Shown here piece after piece: positions 49,501-57,739 of a stretch of 64,000 nt of DNA. Within the stretch, counting starts at the first letter, position 1; every line of letters begins with the position of its first letter. The notes beneath the pieces were generated by a model. That model worked only from the letters and a program-made list of their open reading frames with translations, was not told the DNA's origin and made no database searches. Origin of the DNA: Streptomyces lincolnensis (lineage in GTDB: Bacteria > Actinomycetota > Actinomycetes > Streptomycetales > Streptomycetaceae); the NCBI RefSeq assembly GCF_021173675.1, contig NZ_JAIHON010000017.1:118426-182425 (forward strand). The letters are read 5' to 3'. A program made the translations under genes and the position numbers.

Positions 49501-51134
49501 AGGACTTGACCGGAGGCTTCACAGGCCCGTACACCGTCGTCGTCGTGGACGGCGACCCCGGCGGCGCCGCCGTGCGGGAGGCGGTGGCGCGGCTGGCCCT
49601 GGAGGGCCCCCGGGCCGGGATCCATGTCGTGTGCCTCGCCGAGACCGCGCCCGCGTCCCCCGCGTCGCCGGTGACCGAGACGTACGAGGCGGCCTGCGCG
49701 GCGGTCCCACCGTTCCGGGAGTGCGGTGCCGTGGCGCTGCTCAGCGGAGACGTGGCGACCGCGCTGCGCCTGATGCGCGTGGCCCGCACCGGCACCGAGC
49801 ACACCGGAGCAGCCGGGGCGGCCACCCCCGACACGCTCCGCTCCGGCCCCGTCGGCCACGGCACCGTCGCCGCCGTGGACGCCGTCTCGCTCGCCTGGGC
49901 CGAGCGGTTCGCGCGGGCACTGGCACCGCTGCGCGCCGAGGGCACCGCCGGTGAGCGGCACACGCGTGTGTCGGCGCCGCTGCCCCAGGCGGCCCGGCTG
50001 CTGGACGAGTTGGGGCTGGCCCGGGCCACCCCGGCGTCCCTGATGGCCCGTTGGGCGGACGCGGCCGACGACACCGAGTCGCTGGGCGGCCGGGCCTGGG
50101 CCGTGCTCGGCGCCGGACCGCGCGGCCCGGTCTGCGCGGACCTGGCGGCCGAGGGCCCGCACCTGCTGATCGAGGGGCCGTCGGGCAGCGGCCGTACGGA
50201 ACTGCTGCGCGCCCTCGTCGCCTCGCTCGCCGCCGCCGAGCGTCCCGACCGGCTGAGCGTCGTGCTGATAGACGGCCGGGACAGCGTGGGCACGGACGGC
50301 GGCGGACACGGCGAGGGCCTGCGGGTCTGTACGGACGTACCGCATGTCACGACCCATCTCACCGCCAACGACCCGGTGCGCATGCGGGAGTTCGCCCAGT
50401 CCCTGAGCGCTGAGCTGAAGCGGCGCGCGGAGTTGCTGGGGCGGTCCGACTTCGCCGAGTGGCACACCGGCCGGGAGGTGTCGGGCCGCATGGTCACGCA
50501 ACGGACCACGGCGGCGCGCGGCCACTCCACCGGCGAGGGCACCGGTGATCTCGACACCCCGCCCAGCTCCACGATCCGGCTGCGCCCCGCGGCGGCCCGC
50601 CGCCGGACGGAGACGGCACCGCCACTCCCCCGGCTGGTCGTGGTCGTGGACGATCTCGACGCCCTGGTCTCCCCCGCGCTGGGTTCCCCGGGCAGGCCCG
50701 CCGCGGGCTCGGTGATACGCGCGCTGGAGGCCGTGGCCCGTGACGGCGAGCGGCTCGGCGTGCACCTCGTCGCCGCGGCCACCGCCGGTGGCCGTACGGC
50801 CGAGTCGGAGCCCGCCAAGCGCGCCGCCCTGCGCGTCACGCTCGACGCCCCGACCCCCGGCCCGGACGAACCGGCCCCCGGCCGCGGTCGGCTGTCCTGG
50901 GCGGACGGCCGTACGACCCCCTTCCAGGGCGGCCGTGTCACGGGCCGCATCCCCCGCACCGCGACCCTGCGACCGACCGTCGTCCCCCTGGAGTGGGACC
51001 GGATGGGTGATCCTCCGGCCCGTCGCCCCGTACGGGAACTGGGCAACGGCCCCACCGACCTGGCCCTCCTGGCCAGCGCCCTGGAGCGCGCGGCGCGCGA
51101 GGTGTCGGCGGCGGAGGTACCTTCGCTGCTGTAG
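46503..51134 (+). CDS. Giant FHA-domain protein with C-terminal FtsK/EccC-like ATPase domain
   Basis: 1543 aa, no membrane helix. Residues 1-105 form a small domain of unknown type. An FHA phosphothreonine-binding domain spans about 112-195 (IHIGRSADADVPLDDPDVSRLHC; DLDSTNGTTLDG). Residues 375-724 are 27 repeats of 13 residues (RGQxxGxPSxTDP). The C-terminal part resembles EssC/EccC: a degenerate unit with WSWLGWLPHVRPG near residue 923, then a FtsK/SpoIIIE domain with Walker A GPSGSGRTE (1225-1232; Arg replaces the usual Lys) and Walker B LVVVVDDLD near 1380. I chose ATG 46503; ATG 46368 would add a poorly conserved leader. The divergent kinases suggest its FHA reads their phosphorylation. 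Confidence 0.85.
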   Translation: MQIRLTVIDPLGPPDPASGRAASCDVLVTAPAGTALAAVASALASAVSGAGTSRAGESERGGGQVVFYAAEERLDTQRCTLGEPPLIDGAVLSLGTPGEPEAHPELDDAPTQLHVIAGPDAGGVHLLHGGQIHIGRSADADVPLDDPDVSRLHCAVTVGADGRVSVADLDSTNGTTLDGVRVGTRPVRFTPGALLRIGESALRLAPTGGPGARVHTAPDGEGHVRVETAPEGESGEAAGPTPDGSAPTPSASTTAGGPSGKTHHAYGTAGWGTSAATSDAQGHRPAAAPLVVPGQGGAPRIEARGARPAVPRQGSGTGPGDSGTTHAGRSGVTGTTASRPPTPGNPPGTRGNLPGAGTSDAPPSADGTPPATAFRGQTPYNSSPTAPRGRPHGDPSAPHSRGQRPGDPSGTDPRGPSYDASSSSGLRGQASGSPSPADPRGGAHGDPSATDPRGQTHGGSSATDPQRRRPGGPSGTDPRRPSYDASAPSGLRGQASGSPSPADPRGGAHGDPSATDPRGQSPNGPATAAPRGQTHGDPSAPHSRGQRPGDPSGTDPRGPSYGASSPTAPHGRAPEGSPTDSAAGRPSGGPSSTAPRGQAPGNPASADPRGRAHGDPTAAPRGQAPGGPAGADPRGQAPGTPSSADTRERTYGGPSATDRRGQTQGDPSATTPGGQTHGGPSATDPQHRAPAGPSSTTPHGQALGDPAQRDPRGQGPSAPSGRDPRDAAREAGRADGDAVSAEGSRRKGTPLRGTDVPQGVRKRGGLSAWARRLTGGRGEREPADGGTYEETGSSARDEEATAPPAAPTQAPETWPDPAALLLTALGPGPRLWERAPGHKEALTVRLGTADRAAPDGSGLLPAVPVTADLREAGALGLAGPRARLAGLARAVVAQLTALHSPDALEVVLISTDRSRSLQERTAEWSWLGWLPHVRPGHGQDCRLLLAYDREQATARTDELLRRLEDHLTDAAGAAGPARQTPTTSRPPARRPSWARDEDAEDLTGGFTGPYTVVVVDGDPGGAAVREAVARLALEGPRAGIHVVCLAETAPASPASPVTETYEAACAAVPPFRECGAVALLSGDVATALRLMRVARTGTEHTGAAGAATPDTLRSGPVGHGTVAAVDAVSLAWAERFARALAPLRAEGTAGERHTRVSAPLPQAARLLDELGLARATPASLMARWADAADDTESLGGRAWAVLGAGPRGPVCADLAAEGPHLLIEGPSGSGRTELLRALVASLAAAERPDRLSVVLIDGRDSVGTDGGGHGEGLRVCTDVPHVTTHLTANDPVRMREFAQSLSAELKRRAELLGRSDFAEWHTGREVSGRMVTQRTTAARGHSTGEGTGDLDTPPSSTIRLRPAAARRRTETAPPLPRLVVVVDDLDALVSPALGSPGRPAAGSVIRALEAVARDGERLGVHLVAAATAGGRTAESEPAKRAALRVTLDAPTPGPDEPAPGRGRLSWADGRTTPFQGGRVTGRIPRTATLRPTVVPLEWDRMGDPPARRPVRELGNGPTDLALLASALERAAREVSAAEVPSLL
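47625..48674 (+). repeat. 39-bp coding tandem repeat, about 27 units, with nested duplications
   Basis: The units encode 13 residues each. Longer near-identical blocks recur at offsets of 195 bp (5 units, e.g. 47781 and 47976) and 429 bp (11 units, e.g. 47691 and 48120), which shows expansion by unequal exchange or slippage while keeping frame. Confidence 0.93.
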
Positions 51135-51201
51135 ACACCACAGGAGTACCCCCGGGCACTCCCCAGCCACGGTCGGCTCCCCAGCCCACGTCCAGCACCA
51201 C

Positions 51202-51272
51202 CAGCCCGTCCGGCGTTTGAGGACGAGGCCCCTTCAGGGCCGAAGCGGGGGCCTGGGGGCGGCAGCCCCCAG
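51202..51272. repeat. Dispersed GC-rich element after the FHA-FtsK gene
   Basis: It begins cagcccgtccggcgtttgag and continues with aggccccttcagggcc and the hairpin ctgggggcggcagcccccag. It is nearly identical to the unit of the array at 14.2 kb. It lies 68 bp past the FHA-FtsK stop and may act as its terminator. The rest of the 295-bp gap (51135-51429) shows only a degenerate leader of the next gene. Confidence 0.85.
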
Positions 51273-51429
51273 ACTCGGCCACCAAGACACGCGGCACCTG
51301 GTCACAGGCGGATCACGATCCCGCCCTTGACAGCGAACGCGCCCTTGCCGACCACAACATCCCAGGCGTAGACCAGACCGCACGGGACAGCGCTCCAACG
51401 TTCGACGAGGCACGAAGAACGGGGTCGTG

Positions 51430-52794
51430 ATGCGCAGCACGAGCAGCACATACCGGACACGCAGGTTCATCCCAGCCGTGGCCGTCCTCCTCGCGGGAGC
51501 CCTCTCGCTCACCGCGTGCGGCGGCGATGACGACAAGAGCAGTGACACCGGCGCGACCGGTGGTACCGAGACCGGCGCCACCGTCACCCTGCCCAAGCTG
51601 AACGGCAAGAGCCTGGAGGTCGCCGCCGTCTGGTCCGGCGCGGAGCAGGCCAACTTCAAGAAGGTCCTCGCGGAGTTCGAGAAGCGCACCGGCGCGAAGG
51701 TGACGTTCGTACCGGCGCAGGACCCGATCATCAACTTCCTCGGCTCGAAGATCGCGGGCGGCCAGCCACCGGACGTCGCGATGCTCCCGCAGCCCGGCGC
51801 CATCAAGCAGGCCGTCGACAAGAAGTGGGCCAAGCCGATCGGCACCGCGGCCAAGGCGGAGCTCGCCAAGAACTACTCGCAGGGCTGGCAGGACATCGGC
51901 AAGGTCGACGGCACGCAGTACGGCGTGTACTACAAGGCCGCCAACAAGTCGCTGATCTGGTACAACGCCAAGGTCTTCGAGAACGCGGGCGCCACCGAGC
52001 CGAAAACCTGGGACGAGCTGCTCACCACCGCCCAGACGGTGTACGACTCCGGTGTCACCCCGTTCTCCGTCGGCGGCGCCGAGGGCTGGACCCTGACCGA
52101 CTGGTTCGAGAACATCTATCTCTCGCAGGCCGGCCCGGAGAAGTACGACCAGCTCGCCAAGCACGAGATCAAGTGGACGGACCCGTCCGTCAAGGACGCG
52201 CTCACCACCCTGGCCCAGGTCTGGGGCAAGAAGGACTACGTCGCCACCGGCGCGCTCCAGACGGACTTCCCGGCCTCGGTCACCCAGACCTTCAAGGGCG
52301 GTGACCAGCCCAAGGCGGCCATGGTCTACGAGGGCGACTTCGCGCAGGTCAACATCGGTACGGCCGGGGCGAAGGTGGGCACCGACGCGAAGGTGTTCCC
52401 GTTCCCGGCGGTGGGCGACACGGCCCCCGTGGTCTCCGGCGGCGACGCGGCCGTGATCCTGAAGGACTCCGAGGCGGCGCAGGCACTGGCCACCTTCCTG
52501 GCCTCCCCGGACGCGGCGACGATCCAGGCGAAGCTGGGCGGTTACCTCTCGCCGAACAAGAGCGTGGACATGTCGGCGTATCCCAACCCGGTGCAGCAGA
52601 AGATCGCCAAGGCGCTGATCGACTCGGGTGACGACTTCCGCTTCGACATGTCCGACCAGGCCCCGCAGGCCTTCGGCGGCACGCCCGGCAAGGGCGAGTG
52701 GAAGGCGCTCACGGACTTCCTGAACAACCCGAAGGACATCGCGGGCACCCAGCAGAAGCTGGAGGCGGACGCGGCGGCCGCCTACGGAGGCTGA
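51430..52794 (+). CDS. Sugar ABC transporter substrate-binding lipoprotein (AglE-like)
   Basis: 454 aa. The signal peptide runs from RTRRFIPAVAVLLAGALSLTAC, with lipobox LTAC. The mature domain starts after an Asp/Thr/Gly linker with LEVAAVWSGAEQANFKKVL, then GQPPDVAMLPQPGAIKQ and YGVYYKAANKSLIWYNAKVF. The PDVAxLPQPG pattern recalls alpha-glucoside-binding proteins (AglE group), but the ligand is not proven. The start could be ATG 51430 or the adjacent GTG 51427; GGGG is better spaced for 51430. It is followed by two permeases; no glycosidase or ATPase gene is linked. Confidence 0.9.
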   Translation: MRSTSSTYRTRRFIPAVAVLLAGALSLTACGGDDDKSSDTGATGGTETGATVTLPKLNGKSLEVAAVWSGAEQANFKKVLAEFEKRTGAKVTFVPAQDPIINFLGSKIAGGQPPDVAMLPQPGAIKQAVDKKWAKPIGTAAKAELAKNYSQGWQDIGKVDGTQYGVYYKAANKSLIWYNAKVFENAGATEPKTWDELLTTAQTVYDSGVTPFSVGGAEGWTLTDWFENIYLSQAGPEKYDQLAKHEIKWTDPSVKDALTTLAQVWGKKDYVATGALQTDFPASVTQTFKGGDQPKAAMVYEGDFAQVNIGTAGAKVGTDAKVFPFPAVGDTAPVVSGGDAAVILKDSEAAQALATFLASPDAATIQAKLGGYLSPNKSVDMSAYPNPVQQKIAKALIDSGDDFRFDMSDQAPQAFGGTPGKGEWKALTDFLNNPKDIAGTQQKLEADAAAAYGG

Positions 52795-52798
52795 GGGC

Positions 52799-54142
52799 AT
52801 GACGTCCGCCACGGCGGCAGGGGGCCCACCGACCCCTGCCGCTCCCAAGTCGCGCAAGAGCGTGACCGGCACCCGCAAGAGCGTGGCAGTGCTGTTCCTG
52901 CTGCCCGCTCTCGTGCTGCTGGGCGCGCTCGTCGTCTACCCGATCGGGTACTCGCTGATCCGCAGCTTCTACAACCAGTCGGGCAGCGGCTTCGCCGGGT
53001 TCGACAACTACGAGGCGCTCTTCACGGACGAAGGGATCCGTACGGCGCTGAAGAACAACATCATCTGGGTGGTGTTCGCCCCGACGGTCGCCACCGCGCT
53101 CGGTCTGATCTTCGCGGTGCTGACCGAACGGGTGCGCTGGGGCACGGCGTTCAAGCTCGTCGTCTTCATGCCGATGGCGATCTCGATGCTGGCGGCGGGC
53201 ATCATCTTCCGGCTGGTCTACGACCAGGACCCGGACAAGGGGTTCGCGAACGCGGTGTGGGTGGGCATCCACGACACCTTCGCCGAGTCGTCCGCGTTCC
53301 CGAAGGCCCACCCGGGCCGCGAGTCGCCGCTGGTGGCGCAGAGCGGCGGGTTCATCACCAAGGAGCCCGTGCGCACGGGCGAGGCCGTCGCCCTGCCCCT
53401 GGTGGGGGTCGCCCCCGACCAGATGCCGGACAGCGCGAAGGCCGCCGCGGCCCCGCAGGCCGACCCGGGGAAGATCACCGGTACGACCTGGCAGGACTTC
53501 ACCCGCGGCAAGGGCGTCGGCACGCTCGGCGGCGTCGACGCGTCCGAGTTCGGCTACCCCGGGATGAAGATCGAGGCGGTCAAGGACGGCAAGGTCGTCG
53601 CGTCGACGAAGGCCGCCGACGACGGCACCTTCACGCTGCCCGCCTCCGCCGACGGCGCCCAACTCCGGTTGCCCGCGAGCAACTTCAAGGAGCCGTACAA
53701 CGGCCTGGACTGGCTCGGCCCGTCCCTGGTCACCCCGGCCATCATCGGCTCGTACGTCTGGATGTGGGCCGGTTTCGCGATGGTGCTGATCGCGGCCGGA
53801 CTCGCGGGCATTCCACGCGAGCTCCTGGAGGCGGCCCGCGTCGACGGCGCGACCGAGTGGCAGGTGTTCCGGCGCGTCACGGTGCCCCTGCTCGCGCCGG
53901 TCCTCGCGGTCGTCATCGTGACCCTGATGATCAACGTCCTGAAGATCTTCGACCTGGTCTTCATCATCGCCCCGGGCTCCTCGCAGGACGACGCCAACGT
54001 CCTCGCCCTGGAGCTGTACCGCAAGGGCTTCTCGGAGGACCAGCCGGGCATCGCGAGCGCCATCTCGGTGTTCCTGCTCCTGCTCGTCATCCCCGTCATG
54101 TGGTTCAACATCCGCAGGCTCAGGCGGGAGGTGCGGCGATGA
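52799..54142 (+). CDS. Sugar ABC permease, MalF type, with large extracytoplasmic loop domain
   Basis: 447 aa, about 130 longer than the other MalF-type permeases in this window. Helices lie at about 30-50, 80-105 and 115-140, and three or four more after residue 310; the EAA loop reads RELLEAARVDGATEWQVF. Residues about 147-305, between helices, form an extra soluble domain (for example VKDGKVVASTKAADDGTFTLP, a beta-sandwich-like pattern). This is the topological place of the P2 domain of E. coli MalF, which contacts the binding protein, although sequence similarity is not evident. The ATG at 52799 is 4 bp after the binding-protein stop. Confidence 0.9.
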   Translation: MTSATAAGGPPTPAAPKSRKSVTGTRKSVAVLFLLPALVLLGALVVYPIGYSLIRSFYNQSGSGFAGFDNYEALFTDEGIRTALKNNIIWVVFAPTVATALGLIFAVLTERVRWGTAFKLVVFMPMAISMLAAGIIFRLVYDQDPDKGFANAVWVGIHDTFAESSAFPKAHPGRESPLVAQSGGFITKEPVRTGEAVALPLVGVAPDQMPDSAKAAAAPQADPGKITGTTWQDFTRGKGVGTLGGVDASEFGYPGMKIEAVKDGKVVASTKAADDGTFTLPASADGAQLRLPASNFKEPYNGLDWLGPSLVTPAIIGSYVWMWAGFAMVLIAAGLAGIPRELLEAARVDGATEWQVFRRVTVPLLAPVLAVVIVTLMINVLKIFDLVFIIAPGSSQDDANVLALELYRKGFSEDQPGIASAISVFLLLLVIPVMWFNIRRLRREVRR

Positions 54143-55053
54143 CAGCGGACGCCGGAAGTCTCACCAAGGCGGCACCGCCGGACACCACCGAGGTGAGGGC
54201 GAAGCGGTCGGTCGGCGCGCGGCTGGCGGAAGCCGTCAGCGGGGGCGCGGTCCGGATCTTCCTCATCGTCGTCGGCCTGTTCTGGCTGGTCCCGACGATC
54301 GGTCTGCTGATCTCGTCGCTGCGCCCGCCGCAGGAGATGACGGCGAGCGGCTGGTGGGAGGTCTTCAGCAAGCCGTCCCAACTCACCCTGGAGAGCTACG
54401 ACAAGCTCCTCCAGAACAGCGACATCACCAACTCGCTGGTCAACACCGTGCTGATCACGGTCCCGGCGACGGTCCTCGTCGTCGTCATCGGCGCGCTCGC
54501 GGGCTACGCGTTCGCGTGGATGGAGTTCCCGGGCCGTGACTGGTGGTTCCTGGGCGTGGTCGGCCTGCTGGTGGTGCCGGTGCAGGTGGCGCTGATCCCG
54601 GTCGCCGAACTCTTCGGCAAGATCGGCCTGTTCGGCTCCATCCTGGGCGTGGTGCTGTTCCACACCGGCTTCGGTCTGCCCTTCGCGGTGTTCCTGCTGC
54701 GGAACTTCTTCGCCGAGATCCCCAAGGAGCTGCTGGAGGCGGCCCGGCTGGACGGCGCCGGTGAACTGCGCCTGTTCGCGCGGGTCGTGATGCCGCTCGG
54801 CGGGCCCGCGATCGCGAGCCTGGGCATCTTCCAGTTCCTGTGGGTGTGGAACGACATGCTGATCGCGCTGGTGTTCTCCAACGCCGACAGCCAGCCGATC
54901 ACGGTCGCGCTCCAGACCCAGATGCGGGCCTTCGCCGACAACGTCGACGTCCTGGCCCCCGGCGCCTTCATCTCCATGGTGATCCCGCTGGCCGTGTTCT
55001 TCGCGTTCCAGCGGCAGTTCGTCTCCGGGGTGATGGCGGGCGCGGTCAAGTAG
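54139..55053 (+). CDS. Sugar ABC permease, MalG type
   Basis: 304 aa, six helices, EAA loop KELLEAARLDGAGELRLFARV, C-terminus GVMAGAVK. The ATG at 54139 overlaps the stop of the MalF-type gene (ATGA). An extra N-terminal cytoplasmic tail of about 35 residues precedes helix 1 (AVRIFLIVVGLFWLVPTIG). It completes a binding-protein/permease set that lacks an ATPase. A terminator follows 23 bp downstream. Confidence 0.94.
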   Translation: MTADAGSLTKAAPPDTTEVRAKRSVGARLAEAVSGGAVRIFLIVVGLFWLVPTIGLLISSLRPPQEMTASGWWEVFSKPSQLTLESYDKLLQNSDITNSLVNTVLITVPATVLVVVIGALAGYAFAWMEFPGRDWWFLGVVGLLVVPVQVALIPVAELFGKIGLFGSILGVVLFHTGFGLPFAVFLLRNFFAEIPKELLEAARLDGAGELRLFARVVMPLGGPAIASLGIFQFLWVWNDMLIALVFSNADSQPITVALQTQMRAFADNVDVLAPGAFISMVIPLAVFFAFQRQFVSGVMAGAVK

Positions 55054-55076
55054 CCCGTACGACAAGAGGATCGACG

Positions 55077-55106
55077 AAGGGGCGGACCGTCACCGGTCCG
55101 CCCTTT
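55077..55106 (+). terminator. Terminator of the third sugar ABC operon
   Basis: 13-bp arms (55077-55089 with 55094-55106, one G-U type pair) around a TCAC loop, ending in TTT; located 23 bp after the permease stop. Confidence 0.8.
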
Positions 55107-55206
55107 CCCGTTCACCGACAATCCCCCGTATGCCGTACGGAGCGTAACCAGGTGGCCTCATCGGGCGTTCCCGGGCAGAACGCCCGCGACGACCCTTGGA
55201 TGTCCC

Positions 55207-57546
55207 TTGCCCAGGTTCAGTGTCATCGTCCCCGCGTACCAGGTTCAGGCGTACCTGCACGAGTGCCTGGAATCGGTGCTGTCCCAGTCGTATCCGGATC
55301 TGGAGCTGATCGCGGTCGACGACCGTTCGCCGGACGCCTGCGACGTGATCATCGACGAGTTCGCGGCTCGCGACCCACGTGTGAAGGCCGTCCATCTGTC
55401 CGAGAACCAGGGGCCGGGCCGGGCGCGCAACGCCGGCACGGACGTGGCGACGGGTGACTACCTGCTGTTCCTGGACGGCGACGACACCCTCACCCCGCAC
55501 GCGCTGCGGTCGATCGCGGACCGGCTGAAGGAGACGGGCGAGCCGGACGTCCTGGTCCACGACTACGCGCGCGCCCACTGGAACGGCGAGACCGTCCGCA
55601 ACCGGGCCGCCGTCCAGCTCACCGAGCAGGGCCCGGCCCCCTTCCGCCTGGAGGACCGCCCCGGCCTGCTGCACCTGCTCCCGGTGGCCTGGAACAAGGT
55701 CTACCGCCGGGAGTACGTCGAGCACGGCGGCTTCGCGTTCCCGTCCGGGCTCTACGAGGACGTCCCGTGGACGTACCCGGTCCTGATGGGCGCCGAGTCG
55801 ATCGCCACGCTCGACCGGGTGTGCGTGCACCAGCGGCAACGCCGACAGCCCCGCCGGCCCCTGCAGCCACGGCAGAGCGCCGCCCCCACCACCCCCGGCC
55901 GCGACCACTTCGACGTCTTCGAACAGTACGACCGGGTCTTCGCCCACCTCGACGCGCACCCCGAACTCGCCTCCTGGCGCCCGGTGTTGTTCCGCCGCAT
56001 GGTCGACCACCTGGCCACGGTGTTCGCGGACCGCGACCGGCTGCCGCGCGCGTGCCGGGCCGAGTTCCTGCGCACCGCCCGCACCCACTGCCGCCGCTAC
56101 CGCACCCCGGGCCACCCCGTCCCGGTGAGCTCGCGCCTGAGGCACACCCTGGTCCGGCTGGGCATGCACCGCACCTTCCGCACGCTGCAGGGCGCCGCGA
56201 CGCTGCGCCGCCGCACCGGCGGGGCCGCCGCGGATCTGCTGAGGGTGCTGCGGTCCGTCGCCCTGCGCGCGCACTACCGTGTCCAGCTCCGGCTGCCGGT
56301 GCGCGCCGACCGGGCGGTGTTCGCCGCGTACGGCGGCCTCGGGCACGGCTGCAACCCCGGCGCCCTGGAGACCGCGTTCCGCACCTTCGCGCCGCACATC
56401 CGCACGGCGTGGATCGCCCGCCCCGAGCACCACCACACGATCCCGACGGCCACCCGCCGCCTCACCCCGGGCACGGCCGCGTACTGGACGGCGCTGGCCC
56501 GCTCCAAGTACCTGGTGACCGACGCCGACTTCGGCCCCCGGCAGGTCAAGCGGCCCGGCCAGATCGTCGTCCAGACGCAGCGCGGCACCCCGCTCAAGCA
56601 CATGGGCCTCGACCTCCGGGAGCGCCCGGCCGCCGCCCGGGAGACGGACTTCGACCTGATGCTGCGCTCGGTGGACACCTGGGACCACGTCCTGTCCGCC
56701 AACCGCCACTCCGCCCTGACCTGGGAGCGCGTCTTCCCCGGCGCCTACCGCTCGCTCTGCCACGGCCAGCCCCGCACCGACGTCTTCCAGCAGGCCACCT
56801 CGGCGGACGTGGCCCGGCTGCGCGAGTCCCTCGGCATCCCCGAGGGCTCGGTGGCGATCCTGTACGCGCCCACGCATCGCGACTACCGCCGCGCCCAGCC
56901 GCCCGGCCTCGACCTGGAGCGGGTCCTGCGCCGCCTCGGCCCCCGTTTCGTCGTCCTGGCCCGCGCCCACCCCGTCCACGGCACGCCCCTGGCCCGGGGT
57001 TCGGCGCGGGTCGTCGACGTCACCGGCCACCCGAGCGTCGAGCAGCTCTGCCTGGCCTCGGACGCCCTGGTCACCGACTACTCGTCCCTCATGTTCGACT
57101 ACGCCAACCTGGACCGCCCGATCGTGATCCACGCCGAGGACCGCGAGGCGTACGAGGCGGCCCGGGGCACCTACTTCGACCTGCGGTCCTTCCCGCCGGG
57201 CGCGGTCGCGCGCACCGAGGACGAGCTGATCGACATCTTCGCCACCGGCCACTGGCGCGGCTCGCGCTCGGCCCAGCTGCGCGCCGCGTTCCGGACGCGC
57301 TTCTGCCCGTACGACGACGGCCGCGCCGCCGAGCGGGTCGTACGCCAGGTGGTGCTGGGCGAGGATGAGTCGGCGCTGCCGCCGGTGATCCCGCCGGCCG
57401 AGCGCCACCCGGTGCCCTCCGCCGCCGCGTCCCTCCCGCACTCCCCGCAGCCCACCGAGCTGTCGACGGCCGGCGATCGCGCCTTCCCCGAGGACGCCTT
57501 CGTCGACGGCGCCTTCACGGCGGGCACCTTCACCGACCGAGCCTGA
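55207..57546 (+). CDS. GT2 glycosyltransferase / TagF-like CDP-glycerol transferase fusion, copy 1
   Basis: 779 aa, cytoplasmic or peripheral. N-terminal GT2 domain (1-230): FSVIVPAYQVQAYLHECLES, VDDRSPDACDVI, LFLDGDDTLTP. The C-terminal domain (about 380-730) belongs to the CDP-glycerol glycerophosphotransferase family (TagB/TagF): NRHSALTWERVFPG, ILYAPTHRD, VTDYSSLMFDYANLDRPIV. The usual HGTPLK motif reads QRGTPLK here, so the proposed catalytic His is Arg. The start appears to be TTG 55207, because the paralogues begin with the same MPRFS sequence; no good ribosome site is seen. The 30-residue tail is Phe/Thr/Ala-rich. It probably helps build a teichoic-acid-like wall polymer. Confidence 0.88.
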   Translation: MPRFSVIVPAYQVQAYLHECLESVLSQSYPDLELIAVDDRSPDACDVIIDEFAARDPRVKAVHLSENQGPGRARNAGTDVATGDYLLFLDGDDTLTPHALRSIADRLKETGEPDVLVHDYARAHWNGETVRNRAAVQLTEQGPAPFRLEDRPGLLHLLPVAWNKVYRREYVEHGGFAFPSGLYEDVPWTYPVLMGAESIATLDRVCVHQRQRRQPRRPLQPRQSAAPTTPGRDHFDVFEQYDRVFAHLDAHPELASWRPVLFRRMVDHLATVFADRDRLPRACRAEFLRTARTHCRRYRTPGHPVPVSSRLRHTLVRLGMHRTFRTLQGAATLRRRTGGAAADLLRVLRSVALRAHYRVQLRLPVRADRAVFAAYGGLGHGCNPGALETAFRTFAPHIRTAWIARPEHHHTIPTATRRLTPGTAAYWTALARSKYLVTDADFGPRQVKRPGQIVVQTQRGTPLKHMGLDLRERPAAARETDFDLMLRSVDTWDHVLSANRHSALTWERVFPGAYRSLCHGQPRTDVFQQATSADVARLRESLGIPEGSVAILYAPTHRDYRRAQPPGLDLERVLRRLGPRFVVLARAHPVHGTPLARGSARVVDVTGHPSVEQLCLASDALVTDYSSLMFDYANLDRPIVIHAEDREAYEAARGTYFDLRSFPPGAVARTEDELIDIFATGHWRGSRSAQLRAAFRTRFCPYDDGRAAERVVRQVVLGEDESALPPVIPPAERHPVPSAAASLPHSPQPTELSTAGDRAFPEDAFVDGAFTAGTFTDRA

Positions 57547-57739
57547 CCGCATCTGACCGCGCCCGACCGCGCCCGACCGCCGATCCCGCACCGGGGAGTC
57601 CGTCATGCCCTCCAGTCCCTCGCGGCCCACTCCGACCCGGCCCCACACCTGGCGTCCGGCGGGACGGCCCGGCCGCCGCGGTGTCTGACGCCCTCCCCGG
57701 GACCACCGACAGCCTGGGACCACCGACAGAAAGAGCAGA

